Shown: piece by piece, positions 39,345 to 48,172 of the stretch
Numbering within the stretch: the stretch's first letter is position 1
How the letters are laid out: each line of letters opens with the position of its first letter
Source: Burkholderia sp. lig30
GTDB taxonomy: Bacteria > Pseudomonadota > Gammaproteobacteria > Burkholderiales > Burkholderiaceae
Direction: 5' to 3'
DNA: 64,000 nt
Assembly (NCBI RefSeq): GCF_000687455.2
Contig: NZ_JGVW01000064.1
Span: forward strand, 1-64,000
Made by a program: the position numbers and the translations under genes
Notes under the pieces: generated by a model
What the model was told of the DNA's origin: nothing
The model's database searches: none
What the model saw: the letters and a program-made list of their open reading frames with translations, nothing else

Positions 39345-39360
39345 TGGACCGATTGGTCCA
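39345..39360. promoter_or_regulatory. Palindrome TGGACCGATTGGTCCA, TetR-type operator 2
   Basis: A 6-bp arm TGGACC and GGTCCA around GATT. It lies midway between the two divergent genes and is the best-conserved copy. Confidence 0.7.
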
Positions 39361-39484
39361 GTTATGACCAACGTTATCAACCGGCGCTCGAAACGTCAAG
39401 CGCCCAACCCGGGTGGATTTTCCTCATATCCGCAACAGTGAGTTCCCTTCCTACCACAACGCGCCCTATATCTTTGCGCTATAT

Positions 39485-39500
39485 TGGACCGATCGGTCCT
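39485..39500. promoter_or_regulatory. Palindrome TGGACCGATCGGTCCT, TetR-type operator 3
   Basis: Arms TGGACC and GGTCC(T) around GATC; it lies 48 bp upstream of the Old Yellow Enzyme start and probably overlaps its promoter. Confidence 0.7.
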
Positions 39501-39547
39501 GAATATTGATGTGACCGAGGACTTCCTTAAGGAGAAGGAGAACTTTC

Positions 39548-40642
39548 GTGCAATCGACTCAATCACCGTCAACCAATCATCTGCTGTCACCGGTTCAGCT
39601 GGGCAACCTGTCGCTGCGTAATCGCGCCGTCATGCCACCCCTTACGCGTAGCCGAGCCGACGATGGCGACGTACCAGGGCAGCTTGTCGTCGAGTACTAC
39701 CGTCAACGCGCCGATGCAGGCCTGATCATCACCGAAGGTTCACAGATCTCTGCCCAGGGAAAGGGCTATCCGAGGACACCCGGCATATTCACGCCGGAAC
39801 AAATTGCCGGCTGGAAAGCCGTGACCGAAGCCGTGCATAAGAAGGGAGGCCGTATCTTTCTTCAGCTCTGGCATGTCGGACGCCTTTCGCATAGCGCCGT
39901 GCAACCCGGACGCGAACTCCCTGTCGCTCCTTCCGCCATCCCTGCAACGGGGGAAATTTTCACGACCGAAGGGATGAAGCCCTATGAAACTCCACACGCG
40001 CTGACGACTGCCGAGATTCGCGAGATCGTCGGCGACTTCCAGCGTGCTGCGGAAAACGCGAAGGCCGCCGGTTTTGACGGTGTCGAGGTTCATGCCGCAA
40101 ATGGCTACCTCATCGATCAGTTCCTTCGCAGCGGGACAAATACCCGGACCGACGAATATGGTGGCTCGATCGAGAATCGAACTCGCTTTTTGCAGGAGGT
40201 GCTCGATGCCGTCATCCCCGTCTTTGGCGCGGAACGAGTGGGTGTGCGTATCTCGCCACGCTTCAACGTGTTTTCGATGAGCGATAGTGACCCTCAGGCG
40301 ACTTTCGGCTACGTCGCCGAGGCACTTCGTCCGTATGGACTGGCTTACCTGCATGTTGTCGAACTCGGCGAAGAATCGTTCGACTTTCGCACTCTGAAGC
40401 AGCGGTTTGGCGGTACCTATATCGCAAACGGCGGTTACACGTCAGAAACCGCCAACGCGGCTATCCACGCCGGCGATGCCGATCTGGTTTCGTTTGGCAC
40501 CCTGTTCCTTTCAAACCCGGATCTCATTCAACGATTCACGGCCGGCGGCCCCTTCAACGCTCCCGATTCGTCGACTTTCTACCAAGGCGAGGAACGCGGA
40601 TATATCGACTATCCGACGCTTGAACAGGCAACTGCCCTGTAA
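39548..40642 (+). CDS. Old Yellow Enzyme family ene-reductase (NemA-like)
   Basis: FMN-dependent NAD(P)H oxidoreductase reducing activated alkenes, quinones or nitro compounds. 364 aa from a GTG at 39548 preceded by AAGGAGAAGGAG. FMN-binding starts with LGNLSLRNRAVMPPLTRSRA; RIFLQLWHVGRLSH holds the substrate histidine region, and FDGVEVHAANGYLIDQFL with the catalytic HxxN pair, DEYGGSIENRTRF and the GYTSETANAAI phosphate loop are standard. It faces the isochorismatase-pirin pair and shares the palindromic control region, so it is likely induced by electrophiles through the TetR protein. Confidence 0.94.
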   Translation: MQSTQSPSTNHLLSPVQLGNLSLRNRAVMPPLTRSRADDGDVPGQLVVEYYRQRADAGLIITEGSQISAQGKGYPRTPGIFTPEQIAGWKAVTEAVHKKGGRIFLQLWHVGRLSHSAVQPGRELPVAPSAIPATGEIFTTEGMKPYETPHALTTAEIREIVGDFQRAAENAKAAGFDGVEVHAANGYLIDQFLRSGTNTRTDEYGGSIENRTRFLQEVLDAVIPVFGAERVGVRISPRFNVFSMSDSDPQATFGYVAEALRPYGLAYLHVVELGEESFDFRTLKQRFGGTYIANGGYTSETANAAIHAGDADLVSFGTLFLSNPDLIQRFTAGGPFNAPDSSTFYQGEERGYIDYPTLEQATAL

Positions 40643-40737
40643 CTGGCAGCTCGTAGCTGGAAGCTGCTTGACCGCTCGTGCGCGACCCCGACACCAAACG
40701 TCAACGTGCGTCGAGCGGTACTTACAGAGAATTTACA

Positions 40738-40959
40738 ATGATGGCATCGTCAGCAGATGACATGGTGCGGATCGATTCGAATTTCCCCGCATATTTTGAA
40801 AGTGTCGTAAGGCACAAGAGTTTCACCCAAGCCGCGCGGGAATGAGGTGTGAGCAAATCAAAACTCAGTCGTGCGATAGCGCGCCACCGGGCCTTGAAAG
40901 AACATGGCGCAGAACGCGCCACGTTCGGCACTGTGCTTCACACTCTCCGTCAATCGTAG
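40738..40959 (+). pseudogene. Remnant of a LysR-type regulator N-terminus
   Basis: From the ATG at 40738 the frame encodes FPAYFESVVRHKSFTQAARE, then a TGA, then GVSKSKLSRAIARH in the same frame: together these are the first two helices of a LysR helix-turn-helix, normally joined by one hydrophobic residue. Only about 50 residues are recognisable; the sequence then loses similarity and runs into the end of the symporter gene. The rest of the regulator is absent, so this is a truncated, stop-containing fragment, probably a scar of a deletion. Confidence 0.7.
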
Positions 40960-42257
40960 GCCGGACTGACAAGCGGCGTCTCGAGCGCCGCATCGGATCG
41001 TTCCGCGCTCGCTTTGGCTTCGGCCTCCGTCATGAGGCCGCCCTCCCACTTCGCGACGACTGCGCTGGCAATCGAGTTGCCCACCGCGTTGGTGGCTGAC
41101 CGCCCCATATCCAGGAACGTGTCGACGCCGAGAATCAGCAGCAAACCTGCCTCCGGGATGTTGAACTGGTGAAGCGTCGCCGCAATCACGACGAGGGACG
41201 CGCGCGGCACGCCGGCCATCCCTTTCGACGTGAGCATCAGAATCAACAACATCGTGACCTGCGTGCCAAGCGACAGATGTACGCCATACGCCTGCGCGAT
41301 GAACAGCGACGCGAACGTGCAGTACATCATCGAGCCATCGAGGTTGAACGAATAGCCCATCGGCATCACAAAGCTCGAGATCTTGCGACACACACCGAAA
41401 CGATCGAGCGCATCGATGATTTTCGGATAGGCGGCTTCGGAGCTCGCGGTCGCAAACGACAGCATGAACGCTTCCTTGATCAGCGCCATCAACTTGAACA
41501 CGCGCGGCCCGAGGACCAGCAGGCCCGCGCTGACCAGCACCGCCCAAAGCAGCATCAGACTGATGTAGAAGTCACGCATGAACACGACGAACTTCAACAG
41601 AATCGACAGTCCATTGACCGCAACGGTCGCGGCCATCGCCGCCAGCACCGCAAGCGGGGCAAGCTTCATCACGTATCCGGTCACCTTGAGCATCACCTGC
41701 GACAGTTGCTCGATGGCGTCGACCAGGACCCTCCCCTTTTCCCCAAGCGCGGCAAGCGCGACACCGAAGAACATCGAGAACACGACGATCTGCAGAATCT
41801 CGTTATTGGCCATCGCCTCCGCGAACGATTTCGGCACCATGTGCCCGACGAAATCCTTCAGCGTGAACTTGGACGTCGCAAGATTCGCCGACGCACCAAT
41901 GTCGGGCAGCGGCAAGCCAAGGTTCTCGCCCGGGTGGAGCACGTTTGCCATCAAGAGCCCCAGCATCAACGACACCAGCGACGCGGCGACAAACCAGCAA
42001 AGGGCTTTCGCGAAAACTCGCCCGACAGTGGACGCGTCCCCCATATGCGCGATCCCGACCACCAGTGTCGAGAACACCAGCGGGCCGATTACCATCTTGA
42101 TCAGACGCAGGAACACGTCGGAGACCAGCGAGATGTATCCCGCGATCTCGACGGCGGACTTCTTGTCCGGAAGTTGCGTAAAAATCATGTAGCCGATGAG
42201 GATGCCGATCACCATCGCGATCAAAATCCATACGGCCGCAGGGATTCTTTTGTTCAT
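40950..42257 (-). CDS. Dicarboxylate/amino acid:cation symporter (DctA/GltP family)
   Basis: Proton or sodium symporter for C4-dicarboxylates or glutamate/aspartate. 435 aa from the ATG at 42257, with an N terminus MNKRIPAAVWILIAMVIGIL and eight or so transmembrane segments. Family motifs: the serine-rich hairpin ATASSEAAYPKIID, MPMGYSFNLDGSMMYCTFASLFIAQ (NLDG), and the final DTFLDMGRSATNAVGN substrate site. Same strand as gamma-glutamyltransferase 150 bp upstream, which releases glutamate, so glutamate is the likeliest substrate. Confidence 0.92.
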   Translation of the reverse strand: MNKRIPAAVWILIAMVIGILIGYMIFTQLPDKKSAVEIAGYISLVSDVFLRLIKMVIGPLVFSTLVVGIAHMGDASTVGRVFAKALCWFVAASLVSLMLGLLMANVLHPGENLGLPLPDIGASANLATSKFTLKDFVGHMVPKSFAEAMANNEILQIVVFSMFFGVALAALGEKGRVLVDAIEQLSQVMLKVTGYVMKLAPLAVLAAMAATVAVNGLSILLKFVVFMRDFYISLMLLWAVLVSAGLLVLGPRVFKLMALIKEAFMLSFATASSEAAYPKIIDALDRFGVCRKISSFVMPMGYSFNLDGSMMYCTFASLFIAQAYGVHLSLGTQVTMLLILMLTSKGMAGVPRASLVVIAATLHQFNIPEAGLLLILGVDTFLDMGRSATNAVGNSIASAVVAKWEGGLMTEAEAKASAERSDAALETPLVSPAYD

Positions 42258-42405
42258 GTTGGAATTCCGTACACGGTAACCGTACAAAGAGATGAAACAT
42301 GTGCGCCCCATGCCGTGCCATGAGCGCGCAGTCACCCACACGCTGTCGCCGGATCAAACATGCAATCTCCCGAACGTCTGATTCCGGCGATTCAGCAATG
42401 AGCGG

Positions 42406-44154
42406 TCAATAGCCGACTGCCGATCCCGCAGGGCGGCGCGGGTCATTGAACCCGTAGATGAAGCCAACCCGCACGTTGCCGGATACCGACGAGTCGTTTC
42501 CGGAACTCTGACGGCTTGCGGCCTCGGTACCCGCCAGGCCGACGAGAATCAGCTCTGCCGCACCCCACGGCGTCTGTTCGACCATCTTGTAGCCCATGTT
42601 GCGCATGATCGCGAGCGTGTCGGGAGACAGGCCATAGGTTTCGTAATAGACCTCGTCAGGCAGCCACTGATGGTGAATGCGCGGCGCATCGACGGCATCC
42701 TGCGGCGACATGCCGTAGTCGATCACGTTCAGTACCGTCTGGAGCGTAATGGTGATGATGCGCGAGCCACCGGGCGAGCCGACCACCATGAACACCTTGC
42801 CGTCCTTCTTCACGATCGTCGGCGCCATTGACGAGAGCGGCCGCTTGCCCGGCGCGATCGCGTTGCGCGTGCCCTGCACGAGGCCGAACAGGTTCTGCGC
42901 GCCGACCTTCACGGTGAAGTCATCCATTTCGTCGTTCAGGAAGAAGCCCGTTCCCGGCGGAATGACCACGGCACCGAAGCGACCGTTGACCGTATAGGTG
43001 GTCGAGACTGCATTGCCGGCATGATCGATGACGGAGTAATGCGTGGTCTCCGGCTTCTCGTGCACGCCGAGACCGGGCTGCACGTCGACCGATGCCGTCG
43101 CCGTCTCGCCGCTGATGCGCTTGCGAATGTCCGCCGCGTATTCCTTGCTCGTCAGCTTGCTGACCGGATTGCTGATGAAGTCGGGATCGCCCAGAAGGGT
43201 ATTGCGGTCCTCGTACGCGTGCCGCATCGCTTCGGTCATGTAGTGAATCGCCGACGCGGAATGGTAGCCAAGCTTGCGCATGTCATACCCTTCCAGGACG
43301 TTCAACGTCTCGCACATGGTCACGCCGCCGGAACTCGGAGGCGGGGCGGAAACGAACTCGTAGCCGCGATACGTACATTTCAACGGCTCCATGTCCTGGG
43401 CCCGGTAGGACGCGAAGTCAGCGGCAGTGATCACGCCACCGGCTTGCCTGGCCGCCGCCTCGACCCTCTTCGGAATCTCGCCCCGATAGAACGCTTCGGG
43501 CCCTTGCGCCGCGATTCGCTCCAGCGTCCGCGCCAGATCCTTCTGAACCAGACGGTCTCCCGGTTGCAGCGGCGTGCCGTCGGCCCGGAGGAAGATGCGA
43601 GCCGCGTCCGGGTCCGACTTGAAATGCTGAACCGTCGTGTCGAGGATGTCGGTGTCGCCGCGCGTCAGGATGAATCCATCACGCGCGAGCCGAATCGCGG
43701 GGGCCATGACCTGCTTGCGGGTCAGGTTGCCGTATTTCCGCAGCGCGAGATCCAGACCGGCGACAGTCCCCGGCACACCGACGGCACGATAGCCATAAAG
43801 GCTTTCGTCCGGCCGGACATTGCCCGAGGTATCGAGATACATGTTCGCCGACGCGGCAGCCGGTGCGGTCTCCCGGAAATTGATGAACCGGTCCTGGCCA
43901 TTGGCAAGGTGAATGGTCATGAAACCACCGCCGCCGATATTGCCGCAACAGGGATTCGTGACCGCCTGCGCGTAGCCGACGGCAACGGCAGCATCAATGG
44001 CATTGCCCCCTTCTTTCAGTATCTCGACCCCGATCTCGGATGCGAGACGCTGCGAGGAGACGACCATCCCGTTTCGGGCTTCGACCGCAGGTTCGGATGC
44101 GGCGAACGCACAGCAATGGATGGCCAACAGGGTGAGTGCAACATACCGCCTCAT
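42406..44154 (-). CDS. ggt: Gamma-glutamyltransferase (glutathione hydrolase)
   Basis: Periplasmic Ntn-hydrolase, 582 aa, with a short signal peptide (MRRYVALTLLAIHCCAFAAS). The precursor self-cleaves before Thr370 in ETTHYSVID to give large and small chains. Substrate-binding NFRETAP, PCCGNIGGGGFM, LSSMAPTIV and GSPGGSRII are present. It removes glutamate from glutathione and other gamma-glutamyl compounds. It is divergent from an RpiR regulator and is followed by a symporter that could take up the freed glutamate. Confidence 0.94.
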   Translation of the reverse strand: MRRYVALTLLAIHCCAFAASEPAVEARNGMVVSSQRLASEIGVEILKEGGNAIDAAVAVGYAQAVTNPCCGNIGGGGFMTIHLANGQDRFINFRETAPAAASANMYLDTSGNVRPDESLYGYRAVGVPGTVAGLDLALRKYGNLTRKQVMAPAIRLARDGFILTRGDTDILDTTVQHFKSDPDAARIFLRADGTPLQPGDRLVQKDLARTLERIAAQGPEAFYRGEIPKRVEAAARQAGGVITAADFASYRAQDMEPLKCTYRGYEFVSAPPPSSGGVTMCETLNVLEGYDMRKLGYHSASAIHYMTEAMRHAYEDRNTLLGDPDFISNPVSKLTSKEYAADIRKRISGETATASVDVQPGLGVHEKPETTHYSVIDHAGNAVSTTYTVNGRFGAVVIPPGTGFFLNDEMDDFTVKVGAQNLFGLVQGTRNAIAPGKRPLSSMAPTIVKKDGKVFMVVGSPGGSRIITITLQTVLNVIDYGMSPQDAVDAPRIHHQWLPDEVYYETYGLSPDTLAIMRNMGYKMVEQTPWGAAELILVGLAGTEAASRQSSGNDSSVSGNVRVGFIYGFNDPRRPAGSAVGY

Positions 44155-44230
44155 AAGAGGAGTCTCCAGACGTAAGTAGGGTTAGATCGATATTCACGGC
44201 GGCACGGCGTGCATGCCCGCAAGCGCAGAG

Positions 44231-44248
44231 ATGTAACATTCATTACAT
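44231..44248. promoter_or_regulatory. Palindrome ATGTAA-N6-TTACAT in the ggt/rpiR control region
   Basis: Perfect 6-bp arms around CATTCA, 77 bp upstream of the ggt start. A candidate operator for the divergent RpiR-family regulator. Confidence 0.5.
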
Positions 44249-44339
44249 CCAAGGCGGCGGCGAGCATAACACATGAAATTTCGTGAAGAAAATCTGGGGT
44301 TAACGCCTACTTGTGGTGCATGCACACGGCAAATTGGTC

Positions 44340-44355
44340 TGAAATATTTATTTCA
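44340..44355. promoter_or_regulatory. Palindrome TGAAAT-N4-ATTTCA in the ggt/rpiR control region
   Basis: Perfect 6-bp arms around ATTT, in the middle of the 347-bp divergent region, which contains no gene. May bind the RpiR regulator or mark an AT-rich promoter. Confidence 0.4.
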
Positions 44356-44501
44356 TTACATATCTTCAGACAATTTCTTGCCAACGCACGCCCGTTCCCG
44401 CGAAGGATCGCCGCCTCACACGATGCGATAAGATCCATAACGGTCAGACAGGAGCGCTCGCTGCCGATTGGAGCGAGAAGCACGAAGGGTGGAGCACCTC
44501 A

Positions 44502-45350
44502 ATGGAAGCAAGTATCAGGGCGTTGTTGTTGTCTCAAATGGATTCATTTACGCCGGGGGAGCAAAAGGTTGCGCAAGCATTGCTCGACCGCTATCCGAGC
44601 CTTGGACTCGGACCCATTTCGGGCGTCGCGAAACAGGCAAACGTCAGCGATCCGACCGTCTTTCGCTTCGTCGTCCGGCTGGGCTTCCCCAGCTATGCAT
44701 CGTTCCAGCAAGCGCTGCACAACGAAATTGACGAGGCAATGAATTCGCCTCTGGATCGGATGCGCACCTTTCATTCCACTCCCGCTCAGAATGAAAGTCC
44801 GATGACTGTTTTCCAGCGCCTGTCCCAATCCCTCAATACGATGATCCTGGGGCTCGACATCAAGGCGTTTAATGAGGCCGCGTCCTTATTGGTCGAGCTG
44901 GACGCCCGCATTTTCTGCGGAGGCGGGCGGTACACCTCGCCGCTGGCTTCGATGTTCTCGTATGCGCTGGGCTACATGCGCCCCAACGTTCGCTGCATCG
45001 AGCCCGATCTGAAGATCGCCTCGATTGCGTTGGCCGATATGGGACCCGGGGACATCCTGGTGATCTTCGATTTTCGACGCTACCAGGAAGACAGCGTCAG
45101 ATTCGCAGAAGCGGCAAGCAAACTGGGCGTCAGGATCTTGTTGATAACCGACGAATGGATTTCACCGATCGGAGAATTTGCCGACGTCATCCTTTCCATC
45201 AAGGGCCGCCCTTTCGCGATGCTCGAAACCAAGGTACCGGCGCTTGCACTGTGCGAGGCAATCTTGATCAGCGTCACCAATCGATTGCCCGATTCGAGCA
45301 AGAAGCGAATGGAAATAATCGAAGCCCTCAGCGCCGGCGAGCTTCATTGA
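44502..45350 (+). CDS. RpiR-family transcriptional regulator (HTH plus SIS)
   Basis: 282 aa. Residues 5-80 form the RpiR helix-turn-helix (FTPGEQKVAQALLDRYPSLGLGPISGVAKQANVSDPTVFRFVVRLGF). Residues 110-280 form a SIS domain (ARIFCGGGRYTSPLASMFSYAL... and DILVIFDFRRYQEDSVRFAEAASKLG), which normally senses a phosphosugar or related ligand. It is divergent from ggt and the symporter and most likely controls them. The usual SIS serines are altered (FDFRRYQED instead of ISxSGxT), so the ligand may not be a sugar phosphate. Confidence 0.9.
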   Translation: MEASIRALLLSQMDSFTPGEQKVAQALLDRYPSLGLGPISGVAKQANVSDPTVFRFVVRLGFPSYASFQQALHNEIDEAMNSPLDRMRTFHSTPAQNESPMTVFQRLSQSLNTMILGLDIKAFNEAASLLVELDARIFCGGGRYTSPLASMFSYALGYMRPNVRCIEPDLKIASIALADMGPGDILVIFDFRRYQEDSVRFAEAASKLGVRILLITDEWISPIGEFADVILSIKGRPFAMLETKVPALALCEAILISVTNRLPDSSKKRMEIIEALSAGELH

Positions 45351-45461
45351 GCTGCAACGACAAGTGAATTCGGCGACAGCCACCGCAGTGCGTGGCAGTG
45401 CGTGGCACCGCGATGGCCGTCATCCGGCCCGACTGGCGCCACGCCTTCGCCGCTGCGACAC

Positions 45462-46421
45462 TCACTGAAACGGAAACAGCAACCTGCCCGTCACACTCGT
45501 ATAGCGGTACCCCTCTCCCCCGCCCACAAAGCTCGACGCACGGTTGTTGGTCGTTTCAACCGCGATGCGCCATTGGACCGAGCGCCTGCGGAGGTTCTCC
45601 AACCCGATCCGCGCGCTCCAGATGTTGTTTGCCGCATCGGCGGTATTCTGACGCCCGATGTCGGCGTTCACGAAAAACACCGCGATGTCGCTCAGCGCGG
45701 TCCGCCACGACAGCCCCCCCGAATACTCGGACAGCCAGCGCGGCGAGTAGTAGTCGCCCAGATAGGGCCGGCTGTTGTAGTAAGTCCTCGTCTTGACGTA
45801 CGCATTGAAGCCGCTGTTCGCCACCAGTTCGTAATTCCACCGCGTACGCAGCAAAGGACGCGCGTTGTCATCCGAAAACCACATCCCGCCCAACACGGCG
45901 CCCATCGTGAAACGCGGGGTGAATTGATGGTCCAGCACGAACGCCAGGCTGTTGTAGGTCAGCCCTCGCTGGAGGCCGACGATCGAGTCGACCACGTCGC
46001 GCTCGGCGCTCACGCCGAGCGCGGTGCTGGCGGTGACGTGCCGCTGGTAGTCGAGCATGCCCACCGCCGTGGTGTATCCGTTCGTATCCATGACGCCGAG
46101 ACGCGCGTCGATGGTCTGCTGCGCATTGACCTGGCGATACATGGCGTAGAGGCCGCGCCCGCTGGCCGTCCAGTCCGGCGCGTGAAAATACGTCACGCTC
46201 GCGCCCACGCCCCAGTTGTTCGGGAACAGATAGCCTGCGCTTGTCCGCAGTTCGTCGAAGCGATCGCTGTCGTTGCTGTAGAGCGCGTCGCCGATCAGCG
46301 CGCCGCCCGCCCCTTGCCCGGAACCGGAATCGGCATTCGCGTGCGTGCTGATCAACAATGTGCCGACGGCGAATAACGCACCCCAAAGCACCCGCACGTC
46401 CGGAGTACGCGTCGCATGCAT
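45462..46421 (-). CDS. Outer-membrane beta-barrel protein of the polysaccharide locus
   Basis: 319 aa with a signal peptide (ends HANA-DS). The mature part is rich in alternating aromatic/polar strands (RGLYAMYRQ, RWNYELVANSGFNAYVKTRTYYNSRPY, YSGGLSWRTALSDIAVFFV) and ends TGRLLFPFQ, a barrel-like C terminus. It resembles the C-terminal barrel of PgaA or YaiO-type proteins, without the TPR domain of PgaA. It begins 33 bp after the glycosyltransferase gene, so it is probably the export pore for the polymer. The family is not proven. Confidence 0.65.
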   Translation of the reverse strand: MHATRTPDVRVLWGALFAVGTLLISTHANADSGSGQGAGGALIGDALYSNDSDRFDELRTSAGYLFPNNWGVGASVTYFHAPDWTASGRGLYAMYRQVNAQQTIDARLGVMDTNGYTTAVGMLDYQRHVTASTALGVSAERDVVDSIVGLQRGLTYNSLAFVLDHQFTPRFTMGAVLGGMWFSDDNARPLLRTRWNYELVANSGFNAYVKTRTYYNSRPYLGDYYSPRWLSEYSGGLSWRTALSDIAVFFVNADIGRQNTADAANNIWSARIGLENLRRRSVQWRIAVETTNNRASSFVGGGEGYRYTSVTGRLLFPFQ

Positions 46422-46454
46422 GAATAGTCCCTTCCTGGTTTTATATGTTTCGAA

Positions 46455-47849
46455 TTATTTGGTGCCCCAGCGCTTGCTGCGGGTGATGAATTCCTGCACG
46501 TAGCCGACCACGCAGGCGGGCTGCAGCACAAGCCCGTAGAACAAGCTGTAGAACAGAAAACCCAGCGGATTCTGCCGCACCTTCAGGTGCTGCTCCCTGA
46601 ACATGCCCGCCTGGATATGAAACATGATCCCGTTGACGACCATCGCCATCGGCAGCACCAGCAGGGTCATGGGCCCCGCGATCCAGTAGATGCCGAAACA
46701 CGCCAGCACCAGCCCGGGTATGAACGCCAGCGTATAGGCGAGGTCCATGTACGGAAACAGCAGGTTCCACCAGATGAACAGCGTGGTCATCCGGGGTTTG
46801 AACAGCAGCCGCCAATGCACCTTGAACGCTTCCATCAGGCCGCGCGACCATCGCTGCCGCTGCCGAATGAACTGGCGCCACGTGGCAGGCGCGTTGGTGA
46901 ACAGGCATGCATTTTCCGCGAAGCCGACGCGATACCCTGCGCTCAGGATCGCCCAGGTCAGGACAATGTCCTCCCCCACCGCCACCGGCCAGCCCCCGAC
47001 CTGTCGCAGCAGGTCGGTGTCGTACGCGGAAAATGCCCCTTGCGCGACAAGCGTGCCTTGATAGAGACTCTGCAGCCGCTTGATCGCGGCGATGCCATGA
47101 AAATAGTCCCATTCCTGGATACGCGTGACGAGGTTGGTGCGCGAATTTCGCACCAGCACGGCGCCCGCCACGGCTCTCGTATCAGGCGGATCGCTCAGGT
47201 AACGACGCACCAGATTCTCCAGCGCGTTGCGATACAGGTAGGAATCGCCGTCCACCGTCACGGTAATGGCGGATCGCACGTGCTTCAGCCCCTCGTTCAG
47301 GGCCTGCGCCTTGCCCTGGTTGCGGGGCAGATGGATGACGCTGAGCCACGGATAGTCGAGCTGGTCGAGCACGGCAGCGGTGCCGTCGGAAGAGCCGTCG
47401 TTGATGACGATCACCTGCAGCGCGCCCGCATATTCCTGTTTGGCGATGCTCTCGAGCGTCTGCGCGATGCACGCCTCTTCGTTGTACGCGGCAACCAGAA
47501 TGCTGAGATCCGGCAAAGGCCCGGCCAGAGGGCGAAACGATGGCCGGCGATCCAGCAGCAGGCTCGCGATGAGGAAGGCATTCATGAAACCCGGCAGGAT
47601 CGCCACGCCAAACAGAATCAGATAGGCGGGCACCACGCCGAATATGGCGGCCATGTCCCCGAGCCAGCGCCGGCCGAGGTAAAGCGACGCAATGCTCCAT
47701 AGCACGGCGCACAGAATGGCCACCGTGAATTTGAGCCTGACCGGCACATACCATCGCGACGGCTGTTTACTGACCGAAGAATCCACGGCCAGCTCGGGAG
47801 CTGAAGATTCGCCAGTCGACTCGGGGGCAACGCGTTCACGGCTCTTCAT
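46455..47849 (-). CDS. Processive family-2 glycosyltransferase, PgaC/IcaA-like
   Basis: Inner-membrane polysaccharide synthase, 464 aa from the ATG at 47849 (the frame is open further but lacks a membrane-protein-like start). Two N-terminal transmembrane helices, a cytoplasmic GT-A domain with SILVAAYNEE, INDGSSDGT, DGDS (metal site), GEDIVLTW and the processivity motif QRQRWSRG, then about three C-terminal helices. Closest in layout to PgaC (poly-N-acetylglucosamine). No pgaB deacetylase or pgaD partner is adjacent. It faces a diguanylate cyclase gene, consistent with c-di-GMP control of polymer synthesis. Confidence 0.85.
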   Translation of the reverse strand: MKSRERVAPESTGESSAPELAVDSSVSKQPSRWYVPVRLKFTVAILCAVLWSIASLYLGRRWLGDMAAIFGVVPAYLILFGVAILPGFMNAFLIASLLLDRRPSFRPLAGPLPDLSILVAAYNEEACIAQTLESIAKQEYAGALQVIVINDGSSDGTAAVLDQLDYPWLSVIHLPRNQGKAQALNEGLKHVRSAITVTVDGDSYLYRNALENLVRRYLSDPPDTRAVAGAVLVRNSRTNLVTRIQEWDYFHGIAAIKRLQSLYQGTLVAQGAFSAYDTDLLRQVGGWPVAVGEDIVLTWAILSAGYRVGFAENACLFTNAPATWRQFIRQRQRWSRGLMEAFKVHWRLLFKPRMTTLFIWWNLLFPYMDLAYTLAFIPGLVLACFGIYWIAGPMTLLVLPMAMVVNGIMFHIQAGMFREQHLKVRQNPLGFLFYSLFYGLVLQPACVVGYVQEFITRSKRWGTK

Positions 47850-48172
47850 CTGAAAGGGTTGGAAGCCAGATTTGGTGTGATTAATTATGCCCACTATGCC
47901 CCTCCGCGACAATGCACTTCCGCTCGCCACCGAGGGGGTCCCGCTCTGCCCGCAAAGGCCATCGCCACCGGGCGATCGATCACCGGCGAATGCCCGTCCT
48001 GCGCGGCATGAGAAACAATCAGGCCATTTACATCGACTTGCCACGCGCGTCAATTAACCTTCGCATGCATATTTGACTCGAATCAATCATGGTGCGACTT
48101 TTGCTATGATTCGGCGCAGGCTCTGAAATTTGCACCCGCTTCGGCCCCACCTGGCAGCTCACAAAGAAAGCG
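47850..48172. other. Divergent control region between the glycan synthase and the diguanylate cyclase
   Basis: About 320 bases with no supported gene. The right half near 48040-48120 is AT-richer and should carry both promoters. No strong palindrome was seen. Confidence 0.5.

Noticed and set aside
36843-40959. Mobile element or genomic island ends around the TetR/Old Yellow Enzyme cluster
   Set aside because: No transposase, integrase, flanking direct repeat or tRNA target was seen; only the LysR remnant hints at past rearrangement.
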